In this document: positions 11,700 through 21,539 of the stretch, in pieces
How positions within the stretch are numbered: the first letter of the stretch is position 1
Layout of the letters: each line of letters starts with the position of its first letter
Assembly (NCBI GenBank): GCA_021234155.1
Contig: JAJEKV010000296.1
Coordinates: 124,001-188,000 of the forward strand
DNA from: Isoetes taiwanensis
Taxonomy: Eukaryota > Streptophyta > Lycopodiopsida > Isoetales > Isoetaceae
Direction of reading: 5' to 3'
Length of the DNA: 64,000 nucleotides
Program-made: the position numbers and the translations under genes
The notes under the pieces: model-generated
Databases searched by the model: none
The model's input: only the letters and a program-made list of their open reading frames with translations
Told to the model about the DNA's origin: nothing

Positions 11700-11930
11700 C
11701 TTATGAATGTGAATCATCTTTGTCGAAGTCCGATAAATTTTGTAGAAGCAAGGAGTTCGGCCGGTTTGTAGAAGCAAAGGAGTCGATAGAAATTTGTAGG
11801 CGCAACGGCAAACCCTAAACCGGCGCATCCTAAACTGGCCGCATCCTAAAGCAAGAGTCCAGATAGAGCTATAGACGCACAATGAACCCTAAACTGGCCG
11901 CATCAACAAAACCCTAAACTGGCTTTTTTC
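11700..11930. repeat. Minisatellite with aaccctaaactggccgcatc units, copy A
   Basis: Repeats of gaagcaaggagt…gtagacgcaca and ccctaaactggccgcatc alternate over 230 bases. ccctaaac resembles the plant telomere heptamer (ccctaaa), but no perfect heptamer array exists. On the minus strand it reads gtttagggtt, common in plant 5' leaders. Confidence 0.65.
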
Positions 11931-12389
11931 TTCCATTTTCAGAAGAAACTCATGCTCTAAGAAACTCCAGCATCAAGAAACTCCTGCATTCGTTAGAATA
12001 TAAAAATCCCAAATTCACGCTTGTCACAAATAGATCGTGAAAATGGACCTTTTTTGGGGAATTTTAGGGAATCTTTTAAAGATTCCTTTTGGAGTGCGTT
12101 TGGAGCAAATTAGTGCGTTTCAATTTAAACTTTGTTGACCTCTGGCGATTCTTGCGAGAGGTATAAGCGCTTGAGGCGGCTGACCAGCATTTGTGCTATC
12201 AATCACGCACACCATTATCCTGATCCTTTGATGTTATCATCCATCTTATATTGAATAGAGAGCATAAGTTGTTCATGATCGAGAAAGGATCTACGGAGCA
12301 CGACGATTCGGAAGAGTAATAGTAGTTGCGATCTTGTTGTAATTTGGTTGTGATAATACTTCTAAATTCCAAATTGATTGACACTTTGT

Positions 12390-12832
12390 TTCAAATTGTA
12401 GCCCAATTTCCTACAAAAAGTAAGACTACCATTTGATAGCACCTTCAGGGGTTCAAATTGGAACCCGCACAATTTCTTTGGGAAGGGTTGCATTAAGTTA
12501 ATGTGGCACTTCCGGCCACGAGGCAAATTGAAGCCCACCCATTTTGCCTTTGTAAAAGCCTCAGCCCACCCTTCAAATCGCCTCCATGGTTGATCAAATT
12601 GGGCGCCTGCCCAATTACCTCAGACAAGGATTGTTGTTCTATATGAATACAACCAATTCCTTCCAATTCCATAAATAGCATTAGAATACAAATTGTATTC
12701 CATGGTTTGAAATTTTTCACGGATACAAATTCTGAGATACAATGTACAAAAAGTCCGGGAGGCACATAAGTTATAACCTTGGTTGGGCAGAGATGTATTT
12801 GTTGAAATTGGGCAGGCACCCAATTTCAACAA
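12390..12832. repeat. Cluster of caaattgggcgcc palindromes, copy A
   Basis: Several palindromic sites of the form aaattgggc…gcccaattt lie within 450 bases. They include the 14-bp stem ttgttgaaattggg / cccaatttcaacaa (12,799-12,812 and 12,819-12,832, loop caggca) and caaattgggcgcctgcccaatta (12,596-12,618). Others in copy A have lost the core (attgtagcccaattt at 12,397), while copy B keeps gggcgcccgccc there. No gene is seen in this stretch. Confidence 0.75.
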
Positions 12833-12855
12833 CTCTCCTAAGCTCCAACCTTGGT

Positions 12856-13240
12856 TTAGGGATCTGGGGGGTTCTCGACAGGGTTGTCGATATCATTTTG
12901 TTGATCTTGCTCCTGCTGAGCAGCTTGATTTATGGCCTCCATCCTGTTAAGGAATTCTTCGTTGCTTTCGGTGAGCCACCTTCCTCATTCTCTACCCACG
13001 ACTCCTTCTCTTCATCTAATATTATGTCAGTTGTCCACTTGCCTTTGCTATTCCTCATGCTCTCGGCTCTTGCTCGTGCTCTTGATGTTGTTAACTTTGA
13101 GGTGTGTCTTTTCTGAGCGATTCCTCTCGATCATTGTCCACTAGCTCATGGAATTTGCTGTGTCGTCCATCACATCTTGGGTGTTCACCAGTTCGCGTGC
13201 TCCTGCCAACATATTATAGATAGATCCTTACTTCCTATTC
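12856..13240 (-). pseudogene. 3' end of an acidic, Gln-rich protein gene (copy A, truncated)
   Basis: This is the copy-A remnant of the gene at 63,319-63,947. The last codons before TAA (12,856-12,858) encode the acidic QQ/EN-rich tail ending NPPDP. Frameshifts interrupt it upstream. The 5' part is missing because the 13-kb repeat ends at 13,282, so this copy cannot make a full protein. Confidence 0.5.
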
Positions 13241-13405
13241 CTGCGGCCTTTTTAATTATTCTTTACGTAAGGGATTCTTTATTTTTCTTGATTGAATAGT
13301 TTCTCGTTCTTCAAAAAAAAATTAGCATGAAAATGAACTTGTATATATGTGATGTTTTTTATACGACAATACAAAATGTAAAGAAAAATCATGTGTTCTT
13401 CCTAG

Positions 13406-14150
13406 TTTTGCAAAATCAATAGTGGTTCATATCATATTATTTGTACTAATTCATAAATTTACAGTAGTTTCTAGAAATCATTATTAGTTTGTATGATTGT
13501 TTTTTAATGTACAATGATTTAGCAAAATCATATCCTGTTTAATTACATGACTTCTACGATTGTACAATAGGTTTTTGAAATCATCAATAGTTTAGAAGAG
13601 GTGTTTTAAGCATATATTGATTTTGAAAAACCAATAGTGACTAATACCATATTTTTTGTACTAATTCAAAATTTTACACTAGTTTCTAGGAATCATTATT
13701 AGTTCATAAGGTTGTTTTTAAGTGTAGATTGATTTAGCAAAATCACTAATAGTTTATATCATGTTTAATTACATGAATTCCATAATCATATAATAGTTTT
13801 TTGAAATCATCCATAGTTTAAAAGATGTATTTTAAGCATATATTGATTTTGCAAGACCAATAGTGCTTCATATCGTATTTTTTGTACTAATTCAAAGATT
13901 TATAGAAATCATAATTAATTTATGAGATTGTTTTTAAGTGTATAGTTTTTTAGCAAAATCATTGCTAGTTCATATCATGTTTACTTACATGAATTCTACA
14001 ATCGTATAATTGTTTTTTGAAATCATCAATAGTTTAGAAGATGTGTTTTAAGCACATCTTGATTTTGCAAAACCATTCCTAGTTCGTACTATATTTAACT
14101 TATGAATTATAGAGTTTATGATGGTCGTTGAAAATCATCATTAATTTAAT
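13406..14150. repeat. AT-rich tandem satellite, ~220-bp unit, 3.4 copies
   Basis: Units start with ttttgcaaaa.caatagt at 13,406, 13,621, 13,847 and 14,063 (periods 215, 226, 216). Shared blocks are ttgtactaattca, tagtttctag.aatcat, gtttaattacatga and gtgttttaagcatat. It lies next to the right edge of copy A and is not part of the 13-kb repeat. Confidence 0.85.
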
Positions 14151-15078
14151 GGAATGATGTTTCTATATACATTTTTAGTAGCAGAATTTCAGATGCGTTT
14201 ACATGCTAATTGTCACAAATTTGTATTCTATCGCGTTCTTCTTATTAGTTTGACAACCACGTTAAAATATGCAAAGATGCTAAGGTTCTTTATGTGGTTG
14301 TTTACTATGCTCGTTAATAGTTTATTCTTGTGTTAATCGTGTTGTTAATATTGTATTTTTCTAAATGCAACAGTTGTGAGCCTTAATAAAGATGCAAAGC
14401 TTCTAAATATATAGGAAGCATACGCATGTAAGGCTTCGTAGAATCAAATGAGCCTTATCAATAAATTTTACAAAAGAAAAATAAACAACGTGTCACTAAT
14501 GACATAGATTAAAATCAATGTGTTGCTTCGCAATAAAGGAAACTTTATAGTGAATTGATATCTAGCTTGTAACTTCGTAGCAATATTAGAAATTTGTGAT
14601 TAGTGCAACGTCAAAAACCAAAGGTGAATGCTTTGCCTCCACAAATGTAAGAAACCTTGTAATGTCATTTAGCCAAGAAATTGGCAATTGTTTTGTGAGT
14701 TTTAGCGCAGGAATAATGACCACTCATATGTAAATATAGAGATACCATCGACACCATCTTAACTAACAATTTTATAACGCTTAGCTCAAAAAACTACTAC
14801 AATGTCAATGTTAATATCTTAATATGGTAATAAATAATTTTTACAGCCTAGCTTAGTGGTTCTAAATGTAAAGCTAAACATCGCAACCAACTTAACATTA
14901 TGGCAAGCGATTGAACTTAGAGTAAACATAATAGATTTTTATGATTACAAAACAAAAGGAGATGAACTAAGCTCAAGTACCTCAAATAGAAGGTTCTTCA
15001 ATCAAGAAGAAGCAAATATTTTTTCCTGCACCTGGCCAACTACCGTACTATTATATTAACTCTCTCTTTCCAAAACTG
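14151..15078. other. AT-rich spacer without a supported gene
   Basis: Short frames occur (for example 14,154-14,336 and 14,856-15,059) but have no recognisable motif and no comparator. tagcttagtggttctaaatg-like text occurs, without repeats. Confidence 0.5.
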
Positions 15079-15890
15079 CTATCGGCATCCTTGAGCAATG
15101 GCCGACAATATGGGCGAGAGGAAACAGACAAAGCGAGCTCTTACACACCAAGGGTTTACGGCGGGCACTCTACCATTGATCATATCTTCACTCTGAAGAC
15201 ATTGATTGAGGATATTAGGAATCGGACAAAAACATCTTTGTTGTTTATGGATTTTGCAAAAGCTTTTGACCACGGTGCACCGACAAGCTATGGGATAAAC
15301 ATGACAGGGGACTCCCTTGACTTGAGGCACGAAGATATAGAGCAATGAGGCATGCTCAGCGGTGTTGCGTCCCGGGATAGCCCGTGAGGATGGTATTGTA
15401 GTCGCGGGTTGCCCCTCCCCCACACTCTTTGGCCTATACATTGACCAAAAGGGAGATTGGCTCTCGAGCATCACACAATGTTCAACTCATATATCGACGT
15501 GATGTCAACCTCCTAGCCTATACTCCAAAGGACATGCAACGTCCACTGGATGCTCTTGACACTTTTTGCCGATTCATTGGCATGCGAGTTAACTTGGACA
15601 AAACTAGGGTGTTTGCTAGTTGCATCATATCGACCAAGGCTTCCCTCATTCACTTACAGGGGACAAGAGGTAGAGGTGGCTCAGACCTACAAGTACTTGG
15701 GGATCGAGTTCTCAACTACCACCCATTGGGACCGCCATCGGGTTGCGGGGGGGTTTATATGCCATGCGTAACAACATACAAAGGCAGAGTTGTATTTCGG
15801 GGCGCCCTCACACTTGTTTGGCCTTTCGAGGGTCCCTTTTGTATGGGGGCCAATGTAGGGTCGGGTGATATCCTCCAAGACTGAATGGGC
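15079..15890 (+). mobile_element. LINE (non-LTR) reverse transcriptase relic
   Basis: Motifs of a plant LINE ORF2 reverse transcriptase appear in order on the plus strand. STIDHIFTLKTLIEDIRNR then FMDFAKAFD occupy 15,165-15,272 (palm start). GCPSPTLFGLYID lies near 15,408-15,450. RRDVNLLAYTPKDMQ (15,498-15,545) stands where the catalytic YADD block belongs, so the two catalytic aspartates are not both kept. FIGMRVNLDKTRVFAS follows, and QTYKYLGIEFSTTTHWDRH lies near 15,685-15,740. There are two or three frameshifts and a missing stretch between the first two motifs. No endonuclease domain or poly-A tail was found. It is a dead 5'-truncated fragment. Confidence 0.85.
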
Positions 15891-17930
15891 GCTAAAAACC
15901 TATTCTTATTCCCGGGGTGAAGTCCACGTTCCATAATACCTGAGAGAGAGACAATCCCAAGATTGGAACCATCTCTTTTTCCAGGTGGTCGCTATGGTTG
16001 ATAATTCCTAAACATTTTGGCCATGGCGATGGGTCTTATTCTTTGGCTTTGGAAAGACAAGCAAAGTTCAACTTCATTGCCCAGGTCGGGACAAAGAAGA
16101 AGAAGAAGAAGAAGAAGAGATTTTAAAGCCACAAAGAAGAATGTGAACAAACAAGATAGAAGAAGGCACTTAAGAAGACCTAGATGAAGAATATTCTCGG
16201 GATTAGATTCTTCTAATTTCTTTTTAGGCGGGCACATATGTAAAAAGTCAATCCTAGGCTTCAATGGAGGCCCACAGTTTTTGTAACACCCACCGCCCAT
16301 GAAGAAGCCGGACTTATAGCTTCCATTCGCGACGGGTGCACATATATGATTATGGAAACATGATTGGTTTATGGAACCTTTTGGAGCAAAGGGAAAAATG
16401 TTGCCTTTTGGTGAGTCAATGGGGGTTCTAATTTTCTCTTGATGTTATAGAACCCAATGGTAAAAGATCGCATATAGATTTAAACATGGTGATATATTTT
16501 TTAAAAAAATGATGAAACATAGTGGGGGCATGATATGCCTAATATGCAAATGGCCACATATTTGGCTCAATATTGGTGCTTGATGGTGTTGATAACCATT
16601 TCACCTATTATTCTGCTTTAATGGAAATCTAGAGAAGTTGAATAGACAAGGAACATAGACTGTGGAAAAGATTATGTTGTATGTTACACTATGTATGATA
16701 ATACATCGATGCACTCTACACTATAAGGGTGTGAAGGTTGCTATTACACTTTACACAATAAGGGTGTGAAAGGTCGCTATTGCACCATATTTAAGAGATT
16801 ATTTAATATGGTGGAGTCACATGTTAAGAGTTTTCTACCTTGGGTAAGACGTATTACTGGTGGAAAAATTATTGTTGTACTTTGCACTATCTATACATGG
16901 GAAAAGCATTGTTTGCACTTTACATAAAATATGTGTAACGGTGTGTGTAAGCCTTGCAATAGCACATATTTTAGTTTATGGGCAAGAGTTGGCATAGTAG
17001 TCAAATAACATTCTTCAAAAATGAGCCACTTTGGTTTTTTGGCATGCATGCAACATGCATGCAACAACTTTTGTAAAAAGAAAAAAACGAAAGCTTTCTT
17101 ATCTAGACCACGTTTCTCCTTATTTGCTTCAAAAGGGTATTGAGCATTATTATACCATGGCAAGGTACGTATTAAAAATAAAGTATTTTTGTATTTTTAT
17201 ATTTTCAAGGCCAAGATTGGCCGGTTATGAAAAAATGGCATGCTGTCCATATAAAAATCAGGGCCTAAAGCCCTTGGCTTTAGGTCGGCTACATTGCTTA
17301 GATCTTAGATGCGGTCGGCTACATCGCATTTTTGCCTTAGGGCATTTACAGGCAATGGCAAAGTCTCATGGCAACGGCATAGTCTCTTAGTGTAAATCGA
17401 TGCCTAAAAAGTGGATAATTAGTGTTGTCTGAAACCCTGATCACTTTGCTTGGATAGACCAATGAAGCAGGTACAGAGGGCTTTGTATCTCATTCGATGC
17501 CCTATTGTTGCATGATATATCTTTATTTGCTGCTTATATGCCCTTAGATCTCTGATGCAACTCAGATTAAGATCTACAGAAAGTCAGATGGTTAAGCAAA
17601 GACAACCTATGACTGATGGGAGTGCAAAAAACTCAGGTTTTTATGCATAAAATATTTCCTGTCACATGATGTATAGAAATGTAATGCTGTAAAAAGAGCA
17701 TGATCCCTCAATAGTTCTACAGATTTCTATGCTATTCCTTTTTAGGGATAAATTGTTTACTATATTTTACTTGCTCCAACATGAATGCCTTGATCATAAA
17801 CGTCTGGTCTAAATGGCATGGTCTAAAGCTAGTTAGGATTATTTGGTGCTACCTCAGAGGATAATTTTAGAGGATAATTTTGGAACATGCTGTATTGATT
17901 ACAAACAATGGTGCTAGTGAGAGCACTCGT
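15891..17930. other. Spacer with low-complexity sequence, no supported gene
   Basis: Contains an AAG-type microsatellite at 16,094-16,120 (about eight gaa/aag units), a short repeat of aagggtgtgaa.g..gctatt (16,727-16,786), the alternating gcatgcatgcaacatgcatgc (17,042-17,062, RY-like) and a repeated ggtcggctaca (17,283-17,325). Frames at 16,891-17,390 have no recognisable motif. Confidence 0.5.
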
Positions 17931-18133
17931 TATTATAATATTCTGTTCTTATGTCATTTTTAATAAATATGTCGTAATTCTGATAGCTGGGCAGGTTTTC
18001 GTATATAGCATTGTTGGATTTCGTAATTCTGTTATTACATCATTATTATAATATTCCGTTATTAAGTCATTTCTAGTAAATATGCAGTAATTCTGATAAC
18101 TGGGCAGGTTTTCGTATATAGCATTGTTGGATT
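17931..18133. repeat. Tandem duplication, ~109-bp unit, upstream of the dioxygenase gene
   Basis: Two units (17,931-18,020 and 18,040-18,133) share attataatattc.gtt, aataaatatg..gtaattctgat and gggcaggttttcgtatatag + cattgttggattt. The second unit ends 240 bases before the first dioxygenase exon seen, so it may lie in its promoter or first intron. Confidence 0.85.
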
Positions 18134-18373
18134 TGGCAACTGATTGCTCTCACATCTCTTGTATACAGGGACGTGTTTCAGAAGATAATGGCAGCTATAG
18201 AAATAAAACATGTGTGAAGCATAATGCAGAGGCAAGGATCATGCCAGGCCAAAATGGGAGCCATTCCTCTTCTGGTGACCATACCGTGGCAGTTCATAAA
18301 GTGCTTTCAGTCACTTCCTTGGTCCGCTCATCCTTCTCCGTTATTTGTTTCTCTTTTGATTTATAATGGATGT

Positions 18374-19862
18374 TTCAGGCCGAATCGAAATCAGACCATT
18401 GCAGAAATTGTCGAGAAGGGATGTTTTGCCTCCTCACCGCTTAATAAGTCCTTGAAGGCTGTTCAAGGTGTAGATATTCCCGTTATTGATCTTGCAGGAG
18501 GAAGGATTGTTAAGTAATAGACCACATGTCGTGGAGGCAAATTGGTGTTCCATGCAAAGAATGGGGATGTTTTCGGGTAAAACATTTCTTATGCAATTAT
18601 CTTAATACATTGGATAGTATTTCCATGCTTGACATCATAAGTTCAGTTCAGATTCTATCCGAGAGAAATCCATGCATGAGTGGATGCTTAATGCTTTACT
18701 ATATTCTAGCTAGGAATTTAAATATCAGATATGAATGATAAAGGTCAAGTTGTCTGCTAAGAGTTACTCAAAGTTCATCTCGAAGTTCACTTATTTGCTA
18801 ATGGTTACTAGTGTCAAATTTCATCTTGAGCAACCCATAGATTTAGTATCTTTAGTCATATATCGAGTAAGATATGACCGTGTCAAATGTGTGAACCAGG
18901 TAACGAATCATGGCATCAACCCAAGTACAATGACGGGTATGTTAGACAATGCCAGGCATTTGTACAGTGTCCCCAGAAAAGACAAAATGAGTTACTTCAC
19001 TACAGTTTATGACAACAGACCCAAGACGCTATTCTACCAGCTTTCATGCGGCCAGAGACTCTGTTTTTAGAATGGAAGGACGTCCTCGGGCTTCCTACAG
19101 GTCCTCTTCCCCGAAGCCACAAAAAATTGGCTCAGGGAAGATCATCTACCAAGGTAAAATCTGTGCTTTTTGCATACCCAAAATAATCAGCTTCGACTCC
19201 TAGATTTCGGCTTTGTTTTTCTTGAGAAAATGCACAATTGAATACTTCAAAGGGGTATCAAGTTTATTATCCAAGCTTTTGGAAGCCATATCGAGAGCTT
19301 GAGTTTAGATGTCTGACTATCTAAGCAAGGCTCGGCAAATCCTGCTCAAATTTCAGCAATTAATTACTACCCTCAATGTCCGAATCCCCGATGTCACAAT
19401 TGGGGTCGAGCTCACACGGATCCAAGTGCAATAACTATCTTTGCTACAAGACCAAGTGGGTGGGAGGCAGGTGGATTGTTGTTAATCCCATTGCCAATGC
19501 CCCGATAGTGAATATTGGGGATCGATACATGTGTAATCTAATCACTTTGCACATGCAGCAACATCGGTTATGGCTATTATTTTGAAATCAAGGCTTGATT
19601 AGTGCAGCTTTGAACATGAATTTTGCTAATTATTCTAATTTGCATTAAGTTTAGGCTTAATTATGCTTTGGATTTCGCAGGTTTTGAGCAATGGCAAATA
19701 TCAAAGTGGAGAGAGATTTGCATGTCCCGACTTCTGAAGGCATATCAGTGAAAGATTTTGATGTTTGTTATATACAAAGCAGTGGAAGCCACCTGTACTA
19801 TTCTGATGCATCCGTAAATGGAGAAGAAATATTCAATCGTCCGCATGAAGCACATTTCTGAA
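18374..19862 (+). CDS. 2-oxoglutarate/Fe(II)-dependent dioxygenase, four exons
   Basis: Plant soluble dioxygenases of this family oxidise small molecules (flavonoids, hormones, alkaloids) with 2-oxoglutarate and Fe(II). The first exon seen starts after tttcag near 18,374 and carries TIAEIVEKGCFASSPL and the N-terminal-domain motif IPVIDLAGG; after a stop or frame change at 18,515, IGV.CKEWGCFR lies near 18,540-18,578, before a gtaaaa donor. Exon 2 starts at 18,900 after ccag: VTNHGINPSTM, then a PREDKM-like helix, an RYSTSF-like stretch and WKDVLGLPTGPLPRSHK, to a donor at 19,153. Exon 3 (about 19,261-19,543) holds INYYPQCPNP and HTDPSAITI, the first Fe-binding His and Asp, then VNPIANAPIVNIGD. 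Exon 4 follows gcag at 19,680 with VLSNGKYQS. In exon 4 the second Fe His (EHRV-like) and the RxS co-substrate motif are not visible, so activity is doubtful. An upstream first exon may exist. Confidence 0.72.
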
Positions 19863-19977
19863 CTCGTTCCATGGCAGATAAGCTGTTAAACGCCCAGCAG
19901 AAAGGCTATGAATCTAATTACATGTATTAAGGTTTATTGTGCAATGGAGAAGGTCAATTATTAAAGGTTTATATCTT

Positions 19978-20114
19978 AAAGGTTAAACCTTATATTATTG
20001 TAAAGGTAGTTGGTGCATATATGCTGGCTACAACTGACATATCTACATGTAATTAATACAATTGTGCAAAAAGAAATGGAGAAAATCTGATTGTAGATAT
20101 AAGGTTTAACCTTT
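19978..20114. repeat. 17-bp perfect inverted repeat
   Basis: aaaggttaaaccttata (19,978-19,994) and tataaggtttaaccttt (20,098-20,114) are exact inverted copies 103 bases apart. Further aaggttta copies lie at about 19,929, 19,963 and 20,160. It could be the ends of a very small MITE; no target duplication was found. Confidence 0.7.
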
Positions 20115-20689
20115 AAATATTATTGCAAAGGCTACAATTATATTTAAAAAGTTTATTATTAAGGTTTAAAGGAAAAGGTCAATTATTATGCTCCAATTTC
20201 ATATCACTAAATGTCACACAAAAGCACTATTAAATATCATGAAACTAGGTAATGTTTCCAAACTAGGTATGTTTTCAAATCGTAATGATTAACTATTCCA
20301 AATTATAGAGAAAAAAATCATATTCAAACCATGTCAATTTGCCGCTTTATATGTTGTCCATTAATTGCTACAAAATATCCAAATAATTTACCACCGAGGA
20401 AGAAAATATCCAAATTAAACTTGAAATACTAATCATTAGTTGTCAAAGTTGCTAGGAAATAATTATGTTTTAGTACCATGGAGAAAATAGGGTAAAAAAG
20501 TCATATTAGCATATTTAAACCAATATTGTTTATCGTGTTGTGTAATCGGTGATTAATCACTATAAAATGTCATGATAATTATGCGCTTAACATTACCATG
20601 TCAATATAATCAAGAAGATAGATGCGATCAAATACCGTCTAATAAATGTGACCTATTAAACAAAGAGTACATATCATATAGTTTAAGTC

Positions 20690-20905
20690 ACATGAGACCA
20701 ATTAAAATTGCCATGTTTCAACATCATGTCATAAAACAATGTTGTCTTATCACCTTAGAAAAATATGTTGATGAACCATATTAGAATATCGATAGGTTAA
20801 GTTGTTATAAAAATCAATTAAGATTGCCATGTTTCAATACCATGTCATAAAAACAATGTTGTCTTAAAACTTTAAAAATATGTTGATGAACCATATTAGA
20901 TAACT
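20690..20905. repeat. Tandem duplication, ~118-bp unit
   Basis: Two units begin at about 20,698 and 20,817: atcaattaa.attgccatgtt + tcaa.a.catgtcataaaa.caatgttgtctta, then aatatgttgatgaaccatat + tag. The surrounding sequence from 20,170 to 21,500 is AT-rich without a supported gene. Confidence 0.8.
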
Positions 20906-21539
20906 AGACATGGTTTGTAAACTTTTGAACCCACAAACATGTCTCGATTTATGGATTTGGTTTTCACCAACAAACCATTAAAAAAATTATAATGGTTCAA
21001 TTTTGGGGGCCTTGTGTCATAAGTGGCCAAGGGTAGCCTCAGATGCATGGAGGCACTTGTCCAATACGCCTTCCATATAAAACTTCTATCTCACCGAAAG
21101 TACTTCAGATTCACCGCCATATCAATTGCTACACCGCATTACTTGTCTTCTTTCTCCCGCGGCACCACAAAATACAAACACAAATCAAGCAACAATTTCA
21201 TTAAAATGAGAAATTTCGCGGATTCCAATTAGGAACTAAAAATCCTTTTAGTCAAATTTATGCCAATTTTTGAGCAATTATGGCGCCATTTAAAAAAATA
21301 TGCATCTAAAGTGCCATTTATTGGGCCATTAAAAAATTCTAGCATTGCATAAAATGAAGCCGAGAAACATAACATCACAAAAATAGTTAAAAAATTCAAT
21401 TCATAGATTTGCATATTAAAAATTTGCCAAAACAGCAAGGACTCTAAGAGGTAGCCCTGTGATACAAGAGTATTAGTGTACAATTTACATTATTTTCATA
21501 CAAAATTCGTGGTTCCTCATCGTGAAATGTGCTCCACAA

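Larger units (their letters stand above)
9921..12122. mobile_element. 2.2-kb candidate DNA transposon with 16-bp terminal inverted repeats, copy A
   Basis: The right end aaattagtgcgtttca (12,107-12,122) is inverted relative to the left end, which in copy A reads tgaagcactaattt (two bases lost) and in copy B the full tgaaacgcactaattt. Both ends abut tttaaa in copy B, as expected for a TA- or TTA-type target duplication (PIF/Harbinger- or Tc1-like habits). No transposase motif can be read inside, so it is probably non-autonomous or too damaged. The inside holds AT-rich sequence, a hairpin (10,327) and a ccctaaac-rich minisatellite (11.7-11.93 kb). Confidence 0.6.
1..13282. repeat. 13-kb segmental direct repeat, copy A
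   Basis: The whole stretch is collinear with 50,682-63,742 in the same orientation. Long AT-rich segments match almost base for base (for example 6,540-6,830 against 57,005-57,305). The differences cluster as 1-10 base indels and scrambles at CAG/CTG-like sites. Homology is already present at base 1, so the left end lies outside the window. The right end is sharp: after the shared ggattcttta at about 13,282, copy A enters unrelated AT-rich satellite while copy B continues into a minus-strand gene. It may be a recent duplication or a duplicated assembly segment. Confidence 0.95.

Noticed and set aside
11805-11925. ccctaaac repeats as possible interstitial telomere
   Set aside because: The heptamer is never tandem; it is embedded in a longer minisatellite unit with tggccgcatc.
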